Of a DNA stretch of 64,000 nucleotides, positions 12,258-22,960 are shown one piece after another (the first letter of the stretch is position 1; every line of letters starts with the position of its first letter). The stretch lies in contig CANJKZ010000262.1 of assembly GCA_947471745.1 (NCBI GenBank), positions 380,501 through 444,500 on the forward strand. Direction: 5' to 3'. Both the position numbers and the translations under genes were made by a program. The notes below the pieces were generated by a model, which was not told the DNA's origin, did no database searches, and saw only the letters and a program-made list of their open reading frames with translations. Source of the stretch: Closterium sp. Naga37s-1 (Eukaryota > Streptophyta > Zygnematophyceae > Desmidiales > Closteriaceae).

Positions 12258-15200
12258 TTAAGCTTCATCGTGAAACACCCGAGGCCGTGCCATCTCCTCT
12301 TTCTTGCTGAGCTCCTCGTACTGATACCAGTCGTCGGCAAACCACCCAACGGGCATGGGAGGCCTTACAAACACCTCAATGCCCTTGGGCACATGCACCA
12401 CCACCTCCACATCGCTTTCTTGCTTCGTGAACAAACCGCTGCTCCCATGGCCATCTTCGTCATTGTAATCCATGCCCAGCGTTTGGTTACCAGGATCATC
12501 GAAGCGAGCGATATCGCCGTGAGCGTCGTTAGCAGCATTGGGATCATCCCAAGTGCCAGTAGGCTCCACGTGTGCAGCATGTGAACTGGTGGTGGCGTCA
12601 CTAGATGACATATCAGCATCCGGATTGGTGCGCTGACGTGGCTTCACGCCAGACAAGGAGACCCAACCCAGGCCGGAGATTGCAATGTCAGCTACCGGGC
12701 TGGTGGATTGGAGCAGGAGGGACAGACCAAAAGCCGTTTTGAGGCAAAACCACAGGAAGAATGTACGCCAATAAATGATGGTGCATGGTGCATGGCAAAT
12801 AGCATGGGACAAAATCACTTGTGGAAGCCTGGAAGGAAACCATTGCCGAAGGACAACTATACATGCAAAACGCACCTGGAGCGCTTGGCAGGCAGGCGGA
12901 AGGAGAAGGCCCGCTGCGACGGCAGCCCCTCCCAAGCTGGTTCCTCCAATGGCTTGGATGGCGGCACGAGCAGTCGACCCACCTCAGCCTGCCACGTCAG
13001 CAAGAAATGTGAGGCACAGCGGACATGTGGAAGCAGAGGGTATGAGAGAGCAGAGGATGCGAGGGAGGGTGAGATGGAACCGGTGTGGGGATTCAGACAG
13101 ATAAGCTGCGATAAGAGGGATGAGGAGGTATGCAGTGCGGTGAGAAGGTGCATGAAGAGGTATGTATTGGCAGGAAGGAGGCAGAGAAAGAAGCAAACCT
13201 CATAGAAGGCATCAGCAGCAGGGGTGGGCACGGAGGATACGCGGATGGCCACGGGGCCAAAAAAGGTGAGAGCTGCACCAGCTGGCGCCTTCACCACATC
13301 GATCCGAACGAGGCCGCCCCAGAAGAGAGAGGTGCCTTGAAGCCCCTTGTGCTCCCCATTGGTGCCCTCCTCTGCAAGCCCTTTCAGTGCTGCTCCCTCC
13401 ACACTCTCTTTCTGCTCTCCTTTCTCCCCCTTCTCCGCTTTCTCCGCTTTCTCTTCTGTTTTTTCCCTTCCCTTGCCTGCGCCTGTGTGTTGGTCCAGAG
13501 GCCCGGTGACAACGAACGATCTCAGCCGTCGCTTTGGGCCGAGGTGATGCAGATCCCACGGATGCAGCATGGCGGCCATGCGATGGTGCAGATGCACCCC
13601 GGGCGTGTCGTACAGGTCCTGGAGAAACACGGTGAGAAAGGAAGAGGCATGCCAGCGAAACGAGGGGGGGTGTGAGGTAACTTGGAGTAGAATCAAGAGG
13701 CAGGAGATGGTGCAGATGCACCCTAGACGTGTCGTACATCGTGCAGGTATCACATCTTGTTCTATTGAGGTGACAGGAATTCACCTAAACAATGCGATGA
13801 CTATCTCTCAACGCAATGGGTTTGCCCAGAAAAGGGGCACAACTCACCCCGCCTCCTGAGAAGGCCTTGAGGCAGATGGGTCCAAGGGTGGTTCTCGGCA
13901 CGGCAGAGGTCACGGGGCGACAGCAGTGTGGCTTAAGAGCACACCAGAAGGCAAAGAGCATCAATTGCGTGCTGCACTCACCCCTCCACCGGAGAAGGCC
14001 TTGAGGCAGATGGGACCAAGGGTGGTCCCCGGCATGGCAGAGGCCACGGGGCGACGGCACCGAGCTGCTTGAGAGCAACAAGAGGACACAGACCATCTGT
14101 ACCGCACAGCACTCACCCCGCCTCCAGAGAAGGCCTTGAGGCAGATGGGGCCCAGAGTGGTTCCCGGCATGGCCGAGGCCACGGGGCGACGACGCCGTGC
14201 TGCTGCTGCCATGATGTCCCGACTCGCCATCTCATCTGCAGGAATAATCAGGAAAGATCAATGGCCAGGGGGAGCGGTGGATGTGCATGGGAACGGCAGG
14301 AGCTGCTGGTGGTACAATGCAATGCATGTGCAACGGCCCGACATCGGCATCTCATGCACCATGTCTGGCTGTGATGTTCAAAGTGGCTGCATGTACTTAA
14401 GTGGCGCAACGTGCACACATGGTGGTGCGTGGTAGTACATGGCAGTGAAACTGCACGACAGCCTGCTATGCATTACCATGGTAGTCAAAGGCACTGCAAT
14501 CCCTCGCACACCTTCAAGGCAGCAGTCTAAGGCACTCGTGGTGTAAACGCGTTGAGACGCCTCTAAATGCATTGTAAATGCGTTGTGACGCCTCTAAATG
14601 CGTTGAGACGCCTCTAAATGCGTTGAGACGCCTCTAAATGCGTTGAGACGCCTCTAAATGCGTTGAGACGCCTCTAAATGCGTTGAGACGCCTCTAAATG
14701 CGTTGAGACGCCTCTAAATGCGTTGAGACGCCTCTAAATGCGTTGAGACGCCTCTAAATGCGTTGAGACGCCTCTAAATGCGTTGAGACGCCTCTAAATG
14801 CGTTGAGACGCCTCTAAATGCGTTGAGACGCCTCTAAATGCGTTGAGACGCCTCTAAATGCGTTGAGACGCCTCTAAATGCGTACCTAGAAGAGCGCAGA
14901 TGAACGCGGACTTGCCCACATTGGCCGCTCCCTGATAGACAAGATAATGGTGATGGCCGTCGTGATAGGAGGAGAGCAGGAGAGGGGGAGAGGAGCAAAG
15001 AGGGAGAGCGGGGGCGGAGGAGAGGAGGAGAGAGGGAATGGAGGAGAGCAGGAGACAGAAAGAGGCGATGCGGAAGAAAGAAAAACAGCAGAAACACTTG
15101 AACGCGGGCACGCTTATGACTGCGTGGAACGTCAGGAGCTGGAAATCCATTGGTAGGAGCAGGCAAGCAGAAGGGACAGTGCCGTACACGAGGTGCGACC

Positions 15201-18200
15201 GACTCTTCTACTGGGAGATGCAATGCATGCGAAAGAAGATCATCTGTATTTACAGGTGGCGATCGCATCTACTTACTTACCAGGACATAGACGTCTCGTC
15301 CCTGCACATTGCAAGCATGGGAGGAGAAGGGGGGCAAGAAAGCGGAAGACATAAGCAAGCAAACGAAAGGAAAACTTTTGAGGCGCCTCAAAAGCAAACG
15401 AAAGGAAAACTTTTGAGGCGCCTCAAAAGCAAACGAAAGGAAAACTTTTGAGGCGCCTCAAAAGCAAACGAAAGGAAAACTTTTGAGGCGCCTCAAAAGC
15501 AAACGAAAGGAAAACTTTTGAGGCGCCTCAAAAGCAAACGAAAGGAAAACTTTATTTTTTCTTCTTCTTGTTCTTCTCTCTTCTTTTCTTTTGTTTTTGT
15601 AATGAAGCAGGGAGAGGGAAGGAGAGGAGGAAGAGGATGGCAGACAGATAAGGAGCATAACATGAGAAAGACTACTGCTGAGAGACGTGCGAGAGAAGAG
15701 CAGAGCAGAGAAGCAGCGCACCTGGCGTTCGCGTTGAATGGTAGCAGCCACCGATGACAGCCCTGTGCGGGCCTTGGCGCTCACAAAGTGCACCGCCAGC
15801 ACACTGGGAAGGGGAGGAGGGGTATGTTCAGTAGGATGGCAAGAGGCAAGAGGTGGGAGGCAAGAGCGAGAAGGCAGGACTCAGGAGGCAGGAGGCAAGA
15901 ACGCAGGAGACAAGAAGGCATGAGGCAGCAGGAAGACAGGGGTTTGAAATGTAGCGAGTGGGAGATCTCGAAGCTTGCATGGCGTTCCCAGAGCACAGAG
16001 TACAGAGCACAGAGCACAGAGCACAGAGCACAGAGCACAGAGCACAGAGCACAGAGCATGTACACTGGGTAAATCTGAGGCACTGCGAGCGCACTGGGAG
16101 GTGGGCTGACGACCCAAGGGTGGAGACGCACAAGGGTGCTTTGAGTCACTCAGCTCTAACCCAACCCAAACCACGCCTTAAACCCCGACACCCTGAACCC
16201 TGAACCAAAGTGTTAACCTCCACGATCTGAACCCTCCACTCTTAACCTCCACGCCCTGCGCCCTGCGAGGGGCACTCACTTGAGCTTCTTTTTCGCAACG
16301 GCTGCCAGCACCCAGTCCGCCACCGGGTCCATGTGCGTGCCCTCTGGCACCAGATCCACCTGCGCGGGGTAAAGATGGTGGAGAGAGGAAGGGTTGGGGG
16401 TGGTTCGGAGTTCCGAGTAAGGACAGGGGATAGACTTGAGGTCCACATCTGTAAGCGACGAAGCAAGGGGCAGCGAGGGGCAAGGGGTAGAGGGCAACTG
16501 GCAGATGTGTGCATGACCCTCCATCCCCCACCCTTGAGAATTCTCAGAAGACCTATTCCCTCACCTTGGTGATAACCAGAACAATACGGTTCGGCCCCAC
16601 GATGTCACGGATACGGGAGAGGAAGCTTCCACTGAAGTCAACGAGGTCAACGAGCTTCACCACCAGCGCCTTCTCTTTTGAGACAGCACTCCCAATTCTC
16701 CCTCACCCTCCATTCCCCACCACTCCTTCTCCCCCCCTACCCCCCTTCCTCCAACCCCTTAATCCCCGCTCACCTTGGTGATGACGAGAACAATAGGGTT
16801 GGGCCCGACTATATCGCGAATCCTTGAGAGAAAGCTTCCGCTGAAGTCAACGAGGTCAACGAGCTTCACCACCAGCGCCTTCTCCCCGCGCACGTACGTC
16901 AGCTGCTGCCGCAGCGCCTCCGCTGTCACAAACATGTCCGCCGGGCCGGTTACGCGGTAACCACCATGGCCCGTGACGGCTGCCACCATGCGGCCGTGGG
17001 ACAGCTGCTGGCAGCGCGTGCACACGAGAGAGCGCAGCTGCTTGTGGCGTTTTTTCTGGGAGAAGGGAGAAGGAGGGGGGCCAGGGGGGTCCGGGGAGAG
17101 GAGAAGGAAGAAGGGAGAAGGGAGAAGGGAGAAGGGAGACGGGAAGGGGGTGTCCGGGTAGAGGAGAAGGGAGAAGGGAGAAGGAAGAAGGGAGAAGGAA
17201 GAAGGGAGAAGGGAGAAGGGAGACGGGAAGGGGGTGTCCGGGTAGAGGAGAAGGAGCTTTGGATCGCTTAGGTGCTGTGGCCTGTGACGGCTGCCCCCAT
17301 GCGACTCTGAGAGAGCTGCTGGCAGCGCGTGCACACCAGAGACCGCAGCTGCTTGTGACGCCGCTTCTGGGAAGAGGCGAACAGAGAAGTAAGAAGGGGA
17401 GAAGGGGGGTGGTTGAGAGCAGAGCAGGCAGCATGTGAGTGAGTGTGGTTGAAATGAAACTCCACCCGCCCTGCACCCATAGCACAATGGCACGCCTGTG
17501 CTCACACCCTCCCATATCCTCCCTGTGCCCTGAGACGAGATTCCACAGCAGACTTAACTCAAACCTCACCACCTCGCACTTAACGCTCACCATCGCGTAT
17601 CGATCGGGGAGGATGTACCCCCGGGCGTCCTCCCCTCGTGTGTGCAGCTCCGCCCCGCACCCATAGCACACCGGCACACCTGCTCTCACGCGCTCCCCTC
17701 AACGCCTATCCTGTGTTCTGAGCCCATCCAACCACAGAGGACTCAACTCGCGACTCACCATCTCGTATCGGTCAGGAGGGATGTACCCAGGAGCGTCCTC
17801 CACACGCGTCTGCAGCTCCGCCCCGCACCCATAGCACACCGGCACTCCTGGCCTCACGCCCTCCCCCGGCTTCCCTGGGGATGGCACCCCCCGCGGCCGC
17901 GCCAGCTTCAGCTTGGGGGCGCGCGCAGGGGCGGGGGAGGCGGAGGGGGAGGCGGAAAGGGAGGGGGAAAGGGAGGGGGAAGGGGAGGGGAAAGTGGAGG
18001 GGGGAGGAGAAGGGGAACGGGAAGGGGAAGGGGCGGAAGGCAGAGCAGGGGAAGAAGGGGCCGCTGCTGTGAGGGGAAGGAGGGATGCGCCTGCTGCTGC
18101 TGACGCTGCTGCTGCCGTTGCTGCCACCGTCGCTCCCCCTGTTGCTGCTGCGGCTGTCCCAAACGACCTTGTCCTTGCCTCGTCCCTGTCCTCCTCCCCA

Positions 18201-19342
18201 TACTCCCCCCACTGCCGCCTGCTCACGCCCCTGCTGCCTCTGCTGCTGCTGCTGCTGCTACCTCTGCTCATCATGTCCCCTATTTCCATGCCCTCCTCGT
18301 CCCCACCACCCACACGCCTGGATTCCCCAACCCACCCCCCACCCCTTCCTTCCCTCCCATAACCCCTCTGCTCTCGCGCCTTCCACCCCTCCTCTCGCGC
18401 CTCCCTTCTCACTCCCATCTCACTCCTCTCCTCCCTCCTCTCCTCAGGTAAACCCTCCCGCTCCCTCCTAAACCCTGAACCCGGAGCAAGACTAGTCTCT
18501 TCCCTCCCAGCGCCGCTCCTTTCTCTCGCTTCCCCCGCCCGGAACCTCCCCGTTTCGCCACCGCCGTATCCTCCCCTCCCTCCCTTAAACCCCAAACCCC
18601 GCCGCTGCTGCGCAATCCCCTGTTCCTCTAAAACCCTGCGCCTCTCCGCTGCTCCCTCCGCCTCCTCGAGTTCCCCCCAGCCATCCCCCCCGCCTGCGCT
18701 TCCCCTCATCCTCCCCCTACCCGCCCCCACGCTTTCCCCGTCTCTCCCGCTCCTTCCCCCCCGACTCCCCTGCACCCCCCCGCGGTCCCCCTGCTGCCGC
18801 CTTCCGCGAGATCCTTCCCTCTCCCCTCCCTGCCCCGCTTTGCCCGGCCCCGCGGATCCCCTCGACCAATCAGAGTCGTTTATCCAGCTCTCATCCGGTT
18901 GGTCTCTCTTCCCGAACCGCGCGCCAGGCGGCAACGCCACGTCGCTGGCAAAGAAATCCTCGTTATAGTCATCTTCGTAATCCTCAGAGCGACGAGGGCG
19001 CGAGTCGTCCCACTGGTCATTCCTGTCGTATTCGCCGTCGCTACCGCCCCGCGGAGCCGCCGCAGTCGCGGCAACAACTGGGGTAGGCGCAGCTGCTGTG
19101 CGTACCGCCCGGCGCGGCCGGGAATAAAGAGCCAACCGCGGCAGGGGGTTTAAATGCACGGGAGCATTGGGACGATCAGGATGAGTGATGCGTCCGCATG
19201 GGACGGAATGGCGCAGGATCAGGTGGGACTGCCGTTGGGATCCTGACCCAGATTTTACCGAAAGTGACTGAAACGGGGCTCGAAAAAGCTGCGGCGAGCC
19301 GTCAAGCGACGGGAACGCGGCCGTCGCGCTTGCAGCCGACAT
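12258..19342 (-). CDS. BPG2: Chloroplast YqeH-type circularly permuted GTPase, BPG2-like, 9 exons
   Basis: Likely chloroplast GTPase needed for plastid rRNA processing and ribosome assembly (role known for Arabidopsis BPG2). Exons: 19342-17759, 17055-16774, 16359-16280, 15803-15722, 14931-14886, 14235-14117, 13618-13199, 12988-12876, 12699-12258; 1055 aa, phases consistent. Residues 1-70 look like a transit peptide; about 100-480 is Arg/Gly/Glu-rich and disordered. The zinc finger is CYGC (503-506) plus CTRC (540-543). GTPase motifs come in permuted order: G4 TKVDLV (621-626), G1 GAANVGKS (677-684), G2 PGTT (about 715-718), G3 DTPG (735-738). The C-terminus has the family motif DIAISGLGWVS. 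The strand normally just before G1 is absent from the spliced model (see findings). BPG2 is favoured over the related NOA1/RIF1 by overall motif similarity; not tested by search. Confidence 0.87.
13846..14117 (-). repeat. Three copies of the BPG2-like exon 6 end
   Basis: The 3' part of exon 6 (reading PVASAMPGTTLGPICLKAF, including the G2 motif and donor GTGAGT) occurs at about 14117-14200 and again at about 13980-14056 and 13850-13926, spaced ~130 bp. I used the most upstream copy because it is joined to the exon's acceptor. A partial echo of exon 7's start follows at about 13705-13747. Confidence 0.85.
14548..14882. repeat. 20-bp minisatellite, ~17 copies, intron 5 of BPG2-like gene
   Basis: Unit CGTTGAGACGCCTCTAAATG, almost perfect except for the first copies. 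Each unit contains TTGAGACGCCTC, a one-mismatch version of the palindrome core TTGAGGCGCCTC seen elsewhere in the window. The array ends immediately next to the donor of the 46-nt exon 5. Confidence 0.95.
15357..15551. repeat. 35-bp minisatellite with perfect palindrome, 5 copies
   Basis: Each unit is the 18-nt palindrome TTTTGAGGCGCCTCAAAA followed by the spacer GCAAACGAAAGGAAAAC. It lies in intron 4 of the BPG2-like gene. Confidence 0.95.
15990..16060. repeat. 7-bp minisatellite in intron 3 of BPG2-like gene
   Basis: About nine tandem copies of GCACAGA, with one variant near the start. Intron 3 otherwise shows nothing recognisable. Confidence 0.9.
16534..16676 (-). repeat. Echo of BPG2-like exon 2 end plus palindrome
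   Basis: Positions about 16563-16676 repeat the last ~110 nt of exon 2 (KLVDLVDFSGSFLSRIRDI-type reading) inside intron 2, with a CCTTGGT donor side matching the true one. Immediately beside it, about 16534-16551, is TTGAGAATTCTCAGAA, an AATT-centred member of the palindrome family. Confidence 0.82.
17274..17700 (-). repeat. Echoes of BPG2-like exons 1 and 2 in intron 1
   Basis: Positions about 17274-17371 repeat the start of exon 2 including its acceptor, and 17591-17694 plus a shorter 17467-17505 repeat the end of exon 1 (CYGCG zinc-finger codons). The rest of this intron, about 17090-17260, is a GAAGGGA-type purine repeat. Confidence 0.82.
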
Positions 19343-19881
19343 GGCGGCTCACCACTTTTGAGACAGTTCACTCAAGTGCGTTGTAAATGGCAGTGAAGCT
19401 CCGAAGAAAATGCAAGGGAAATGACGGATGAAGGGGATTGAGTTCCCTGCCATCGTCCTCGTTTGTGCAAACTCTTACAATTACACCCACAATTTCTGTA
19501 CACCGCATTAGTGTAGTCGGCAATGTCACAAATTCGATTGCGGCAAAGATTTTCGAGTTCCTCGAGATTTTCGCCCTCCTCACCTGGCACATGAATGACA
19601 TGGCCTCATGGTGAGCGAGGCACGAGGCACGAGGCACGAGGCACGAGGCACGAGGCACGGTGAATTCTGTTCGCATTAACCATGGCGTGGGTCGGGGCTA
19701 ACGCGCTTGCTCGTGGTGATGGTGGCGTTACGACCCGTGGAATATGAAGTCGCGGATTCGTTATTGCGGGATTCGTTATTGCGTTGAGACCACCATTGAG
19801 GCGCGTCCAGGTCCTTCTCTCCTCCCCTCCTCTCCTCTCCTCGCCACCGGTTATCACTCATTTGCCGCGTCGCTAGGACCC
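19343..19881. promoter_or_regulatory. Divergent intergenic region, putative bidirectional promoter
   Basis: The BPG2-like gene starts at 19342 on the minus strand and the GT47 gene at 19882 on the plus strand, so both promoters and 5' UTRs must lie in or around this ~540 bp. A 7-bp repeat (GGCACGA, about seven copies) lies at about 19612-19660, and a duplicated 'cgttattgcg' segment near 19760. A degenerate TTTTGAG..CTCAAG element lies at about 19358-19378. No core promoter motif was confidently identified. Confidence 0.5.
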
Positions 19882-22800
19882 ATGCCGGCTTTCCTCCCAC
19901 CCCTCTTCTTCCGCCGGCCGGGACTCCAGCCGGCAGCATCTGCACCAATCGCTGCTCCCGGAACCTCCTTTCGCGTCTTCCAGCCAATCACGCCCAGCCG
20001 ACGTGGCAGCGCTCCCGCGGCGCCAGCGCCAGCGGGCGGTACGCTGCCGCGTGGCCCGGGGGCTGTCCACGTGGCACAAGTCGTGCTGCTGGTCGTCGTC
20101 GCTGCCGCGCTCATCGCGTGCGACGTGTGGGGGCTGCACCCGTGGAACAGGAACGTCGCACAGGTCGCACAGGTGGCTCCTAATGGGCAGGAGGAGTCGC
20201 AGGTGGGGCATCGAGGGGCGGGCGAGGGCGGAGAAATCGGCGGAGATGGCGGCGTTAGCGGTGGCAGTAGCGGTGGTGACAGTAACGGTGGTGATAGCAC
20301 GTGGGACAGCAGCAGCGGTGTGGAGTACAGAGGGGCGCCGTGGAAGGCTGACGTGGGGCGGTGGCTGCTGGCGTGTGGCGACCAGCTGCCGCCCGTGACT
20401 GTAGGCGAGGTGCGTGTATGCAGGATGGTTGGGAGGATGATGGGTGGAGGGACAGGAGAGCGCGGAGGATAGATTGGAAGGGGCCTGAAGGGAAAGGAAA
20501 GGGGCGAAAAGAAGTTGACTCGAATTGTCTGTGCGTCCAAAGCGAGCCTCTTTTTAAGAGTTTGGTACGCCCCTCGCCAGCCCTTCCCAAAGAGGGCCTC
20601 TCTTAATCGCACCTTCCTGTCGGGTTGGGTCCATGGTGGTTGTGTCCCCCAGGCGCTCTTCTCCCAGGCGTGTCCCGGCAACTGCAGTGGCAACGGCGTG
20701 TGTAAGCACGAGCTGGGGGACTGCAGGTGCCGACACGGGTTCTCAGGTAAATCCTCAGGTGTAGTGCATAGCATACACTGATACTCAGGAGGTTATTACG
20801 TGTTGAAATTGTTCGCGGGGTGAAAGAGCCCCGCTGTTCCCAACTTCATAGGGTGGCGTGGCGTCCATCTGCCACTGCTCCCTCCCACTGGCTCCCCTGC
20901 TCCTACCTGTCACGCCACACTCCCTTCTGCCTCTCCCAATGCATCCACTGCAGGCCCTGACTGCTCGCAGTTGCACCTGCACCAGTGCAACCTGCCCGCG
21001 TCACCCGAGTGGCCCGTGGGTACCTGGGTGGCGTCCATCTGCCCGGCTCACTGCGACACCTCCACCGCCCTCTGCTTCTGTGGGAATGGCACGCGATTCC
21101 CCCACCGCCCCATCACCCACCCCTGTGGCTTCGTATACAGGTAGGGCCTGGGTCATTGATGCATGGGTGCATGGGTGCATGGGTGCATGGGTGCATGGGT
21201 GCATGGGTGCATGGGTGCATGGGTGCATGGGTGCATGGGTGCATGGGTGCATGGGTGCATGGGTGCATGGGTGCATGGGTGCAGTGCACACGTGGCAATG
21301 AGTCTGTAGCTGCCTGGATAACATGCATCTTCCCGGCTCACTGCCACACTGGTTGACTTTTGAGTCGACTCAAAAGTCTTCCCGGCTCACTGCCACACTG
21401 GTCATTGCAATGGCAGCTCTGCCCTGTCCGTGCTACTGCCTACCACTGCACCTGCGTTACCCTCCTCTCCTCCCCCTCTCCCCTCCCCATCCCCGCAGGA
21501 GCCACGACTTTGTCTATAGCGAGGTGGACATGGACCTTCTCTTCCACGCACACACCGGCTACTGCAACGCCAGCTCTGTGACTGTCTGTGCCTCTCACCC
21601 ACCATCCCACCCCATCCCCCCAGGAGCCACGACTTTGTTTACAGCGAGGTGGACACGGTCCTGCTCTTCCATGCCCACACCGGCTACTGCAACGCAGACC
21701 CGCGAGTGGGCTTTCAGCGCGACTATACGGGGTGCGGCATGTGCGATGTGGACGGCTTCTTGGGGCCCTTCTGTGACGTGCGTGTGGAGTCATTCTGCCT
21801 CAACCAGTGCTCTCTGCACGGCTCCTGCCACAGAGGATACTGCCAGGTGCGTGGGCAAACCCCCAGTGGGCTCTCAATGCCTGGGCTTTCAGCGGGACTA
21901 CACGGGGTGTGGCGTGTGCGACGTGGACGGGTACTTAGGGCCCTTCTGTGACGTGCGTGTGGAGTCATTCTGTGCTAACCAGTGCTCGCTGCATGGGTCC
22001 TGCCACAGAGGGTACTGCGAGGTGCGTGCGTGGGTGGGTGGGTTGCATGGGTGGATGCACGTGTCTCTTATGTGCTTTGGGGATATTGTGAGTGCGCCAC
22101 GCCCGCGAGTGGGCTTCCAGTGGGACTACACGGGGTGCAGCATGTGCGATGTGGACGGCTTTCTGGGCCCCTTCTGTGACGTGCGTGTGGAGTCATTCTG
22201 CCTCAACCAGTGCTCGCTGCACGGCTCCTGCCACAGAGGGTACTGTGAGGTGAGTGGTTGGGCAGAAGGGCGTGGGTGACCTGGGCGTTTGAGTCGACTC
22301 AAATGTTATCTCGTGCTGTCCACCCCCTTCCAGTGTTCAGACGGATTCTTTTTCATCTACTGCAGTGTGCCGTCCGCTCGACTTTTGAGTCGACTCAAAT
22401 GTCATCTCATCCCATCCACTCCTCAACACTCCCCCCCACTCCTCTCTCCAGTGTTCTCACGGTTTCTTCGGCATCGACTGCAGTGTGCCGTCCGCCTCTC
22501 TCCTGGGCTCTCTACTCTGCCCCGATTCACTTGTTTACATTCTCTGTCCCATCCCATCCACTCCTCCCTCCAGTGTTCGCACGGTTTCTTTGGCATGGAC
22601 TGCAGTGTGCCGTCCGCCTTCACGCCTCGTGCACTCTTCAACCACCCATCTGCATCGCTCCAGCTGGATTCGCCGCCCGCTGACGTGGCATCAACGGCTG
22701 TCGATGCACCGTTGGCCGGCACAGATGGGGAAAGAGGCAGCAGAAGCAGCGTTGGAGACCCGTATGATGAATCCATTGTCACACCTGGCGATGCTGCAGG

Positions 22801-22925
22801 CAACACCCCTCCTGGGGATGTGCAGCGCCGCCGTGTGCTGCATGGTGCAGGCAGGGAGGACACGCATCACGGGCCACAGGCTCGTCTTGGTGCTGCTTCT
22901 GCTGCCGGTGCTACTGATGGTGGTG

Positions 22926-22960
<35 letters not shown>

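Noticed and set aside
14548..14882. Possible CRISPR array
   Set aside because: The repeats are directly tandem with no variable spacers, and the context is a eukaryotic intron.
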